The translations under genes and the position numbers were made by a program. The notes under the pieces were generated by a model, which was not told where the DNA came from, ran no database searches, and saw only the letters and a list, made by a program, of their open reading frames with translations. A DNA stretch of 5,786 nucleotides from Christensenellaceae bacterium (GTDB lineage Bacteria > Bacillota > Clostridia > Christensenellales > Aristaeellaceae): contig JADGQP010000102.1 of the NCBI GenBank assembly GCA_017881705.1, positions 1-5,786 of the forward strand, written 5' to 3'. Of the stretch, positions 4,938 through 5,786 are shown in pieces (within the stretch, counting starts at the first letter, position 1; every line of letters begins with the position of its first letter).

Positions 4938-5786
4938 TTATTGGTTCCCTTCTTCGTCATCCAACAGCCGTGCTCCTGCCTGGCAAGCATTTTTTACGGT
5001 TGTGGCATCCGTGCGCATTTCCACCACCACGCCATCGTCGCGGTGGGTAATCGCGTACACCCCGCCCGCGCGATGCAGCTGATCCAATAAGCTATAGGAA
5101 GCAAAGGGGATGAATATCCGATAAGGTTTGGCGTTTGCGGAAACCACATCCTCGATACGGGCCAACAGTTCCGGAATACCTTCGCCTGTCTGCGCGCTGA
5201 TCCTTAGCGCGCCGGGCAGCGTGTCCGGCGGCGGGGAAACCAGGTCGCATTTATTGATCACTTCAATACGCGGCGCTTCGGTCGCGCCCAGTTCCGCCAA
5301 CACCTCCTCCACGGTGGCGTGTTGGCTGTGCAATTCGGAGTTGGATGCGTCGGAAACAATCACCAACACGTCGGCTAGCGAAGCCTCCTCCAGCGTGGCA
5401 CGAAATGCCTTGACCAGCTCGTGCGGAAGTTTGCGGATAAAGCCCACTGTATCCACCGCCAGCACCTGGGAGCCGTGAGGGAGCGTTACCGGCCGGCTTA
5501 CGCTGTCCAGCGTGGCAAAAAGTTCGTTTTTCACAAACACATCCGCGCCGGTCAAAAGGTTGAACAGGGTGGATTTTCCCGCGTTGGTATACCCGACCAG
5601 CGCAACGAGCGGAGTCTGCCGTTTTTCACGATCCTTGCGGCGAAGCGTCCGCTGGCGATCCAACGCCAGTATTTGCTGTTCCAGCGCATTCAGACGTTCG
5701 CGGATACGGCGGCGGCTGACCTCCAGCTTGCTTTCGCCCGGGCCGCGGGTACCGATGCCGCCCGCTAAGCGGCTCAGCACCAGACC
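4938..5786 (-). CDS. hflX: GTPase HflX (5' end outside window)
   Basis: HflX is a ribosome-binding GTPase that splits or rescues stalled and hibernating 70S/100S ribosomes under stress. The visible 282 residues begin GLVLSRLAGG and run off the right edge. The GTG at 5780 is an internal valine codon, not a start, because the upstream codons fit the family and a start there would remove the N-terminal domain. Motifs (numbered from the window edge): GGIGTRGPGESKLE (9-22), a basic coiled helix, G1 GYTNAGKS (65-72), switch I LFATLDSVSR (89-98), G3 DTVGFIRKLPHELVKAFRAT (112-131), G4 NKCD (178-181), G5 SAQTGEG (197-203), and the C-terminal HflX domain (YRIFIPFASYSLLDQL...). The GTPase motifs are all intact. 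It stops with TAA 20 bases before a vanY-like gene and probably leads or belongs to that operon. Confidence 0.96.
   Translation of the reverse strand, partial: GLVLSRLAGGIGTRGPGESKLEVSRRRIRERLNALEQQILALDRQRTLRRKDREKRQTPLVALVGYTNAGKSTLFNLLTGADVFVKNELFATLDSVSRPVTLPHGSQVLAVDTVGFIRKLPHELVKAFRATLEEASLADVLVIVSDASNSELHSQHATVEEVLAELGATEAPRIEVINKCDLVSPPPDTLPGALRISAQTGEGIPELLARIEDVVSANAKPYRIFIPFASYSLLDQLHRAGGVYAITHRDDGVVVEMRTDATTVKNACQAGARLLDDEEGNQ

Noticed and set aside
4924..4938. AACGG / CCGTT hairpin between hflX and the vanY-like gene
   Set aside because: Five pairs with a 5-base loop is too weak for a terminator, has no T-tract, and the 20-base gap suggests co-transcription.

Overview
The window looks like a chromosomal segment from a Gram-positive bacterium, most likely a moderately GC-rich member of class Clostridia or a relative. 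The reasons are consensus Shine-Dalgarno sites (AAGGAGG, GAGGTG), a sigma-A-type promoter, a Soj/Spo0J-type ParA/ParB pair, and VanY-type (M15B) D,D-carboxypeptidases, one of them a lipoprotein. This is inferred from gene content and style; I cannot name a genus.

Layout. The left edge holds the last codons of rplL (ribosomal protein L7/L12) on the + strand. A 268-base convergent intergenic region (67-334) follows, with one GC-rich hairpin terminator for each direction. The 150 bases between those hairpins (124-273) show no convincing gene, tRNA or promoter. Everything else is on the minus strand. Read in the direction of transcription, from the right edge: hflX (5' end outside the window), a secreted or membrane-anchored VanY-like carboxypeptidase, and a VanY-like lipoprotein carboxypeptidase that overlaps it by ATGA. 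A strong intrinsic terminator (3302-3334) closes this group. A new sigma-A promoter (TTTACA, 17 bp, TAGAAT) then drives parA and parB. Last comes a membrane-anchored VanY-fold protein whose zinc ligands and catalytic glutamate appear to be replaced, and a terminator at 274-308.

How the genes may work together. The hflX-vanY-vanY group joins a ribosome-associated GTPase with two apparently active peptidoglycan-trimming enzymes. The parAB-pseudoVanY group joins chromosome segregation with an apparently inactive relative of those enzymes. The most unusual points are the probable pseudoenzyme next to parB, three M15B-fold proteins around parAB, a hairpin in the parA-parB gap that could mask the parB Shine-Dalgarno and make its translation depend on parA, and the absence of rpoB directly after rplL. 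I see no CRISPR array, insertion sequence, tRNA, rRNA or complete parS site. No clearly new defence or mobile system is present.
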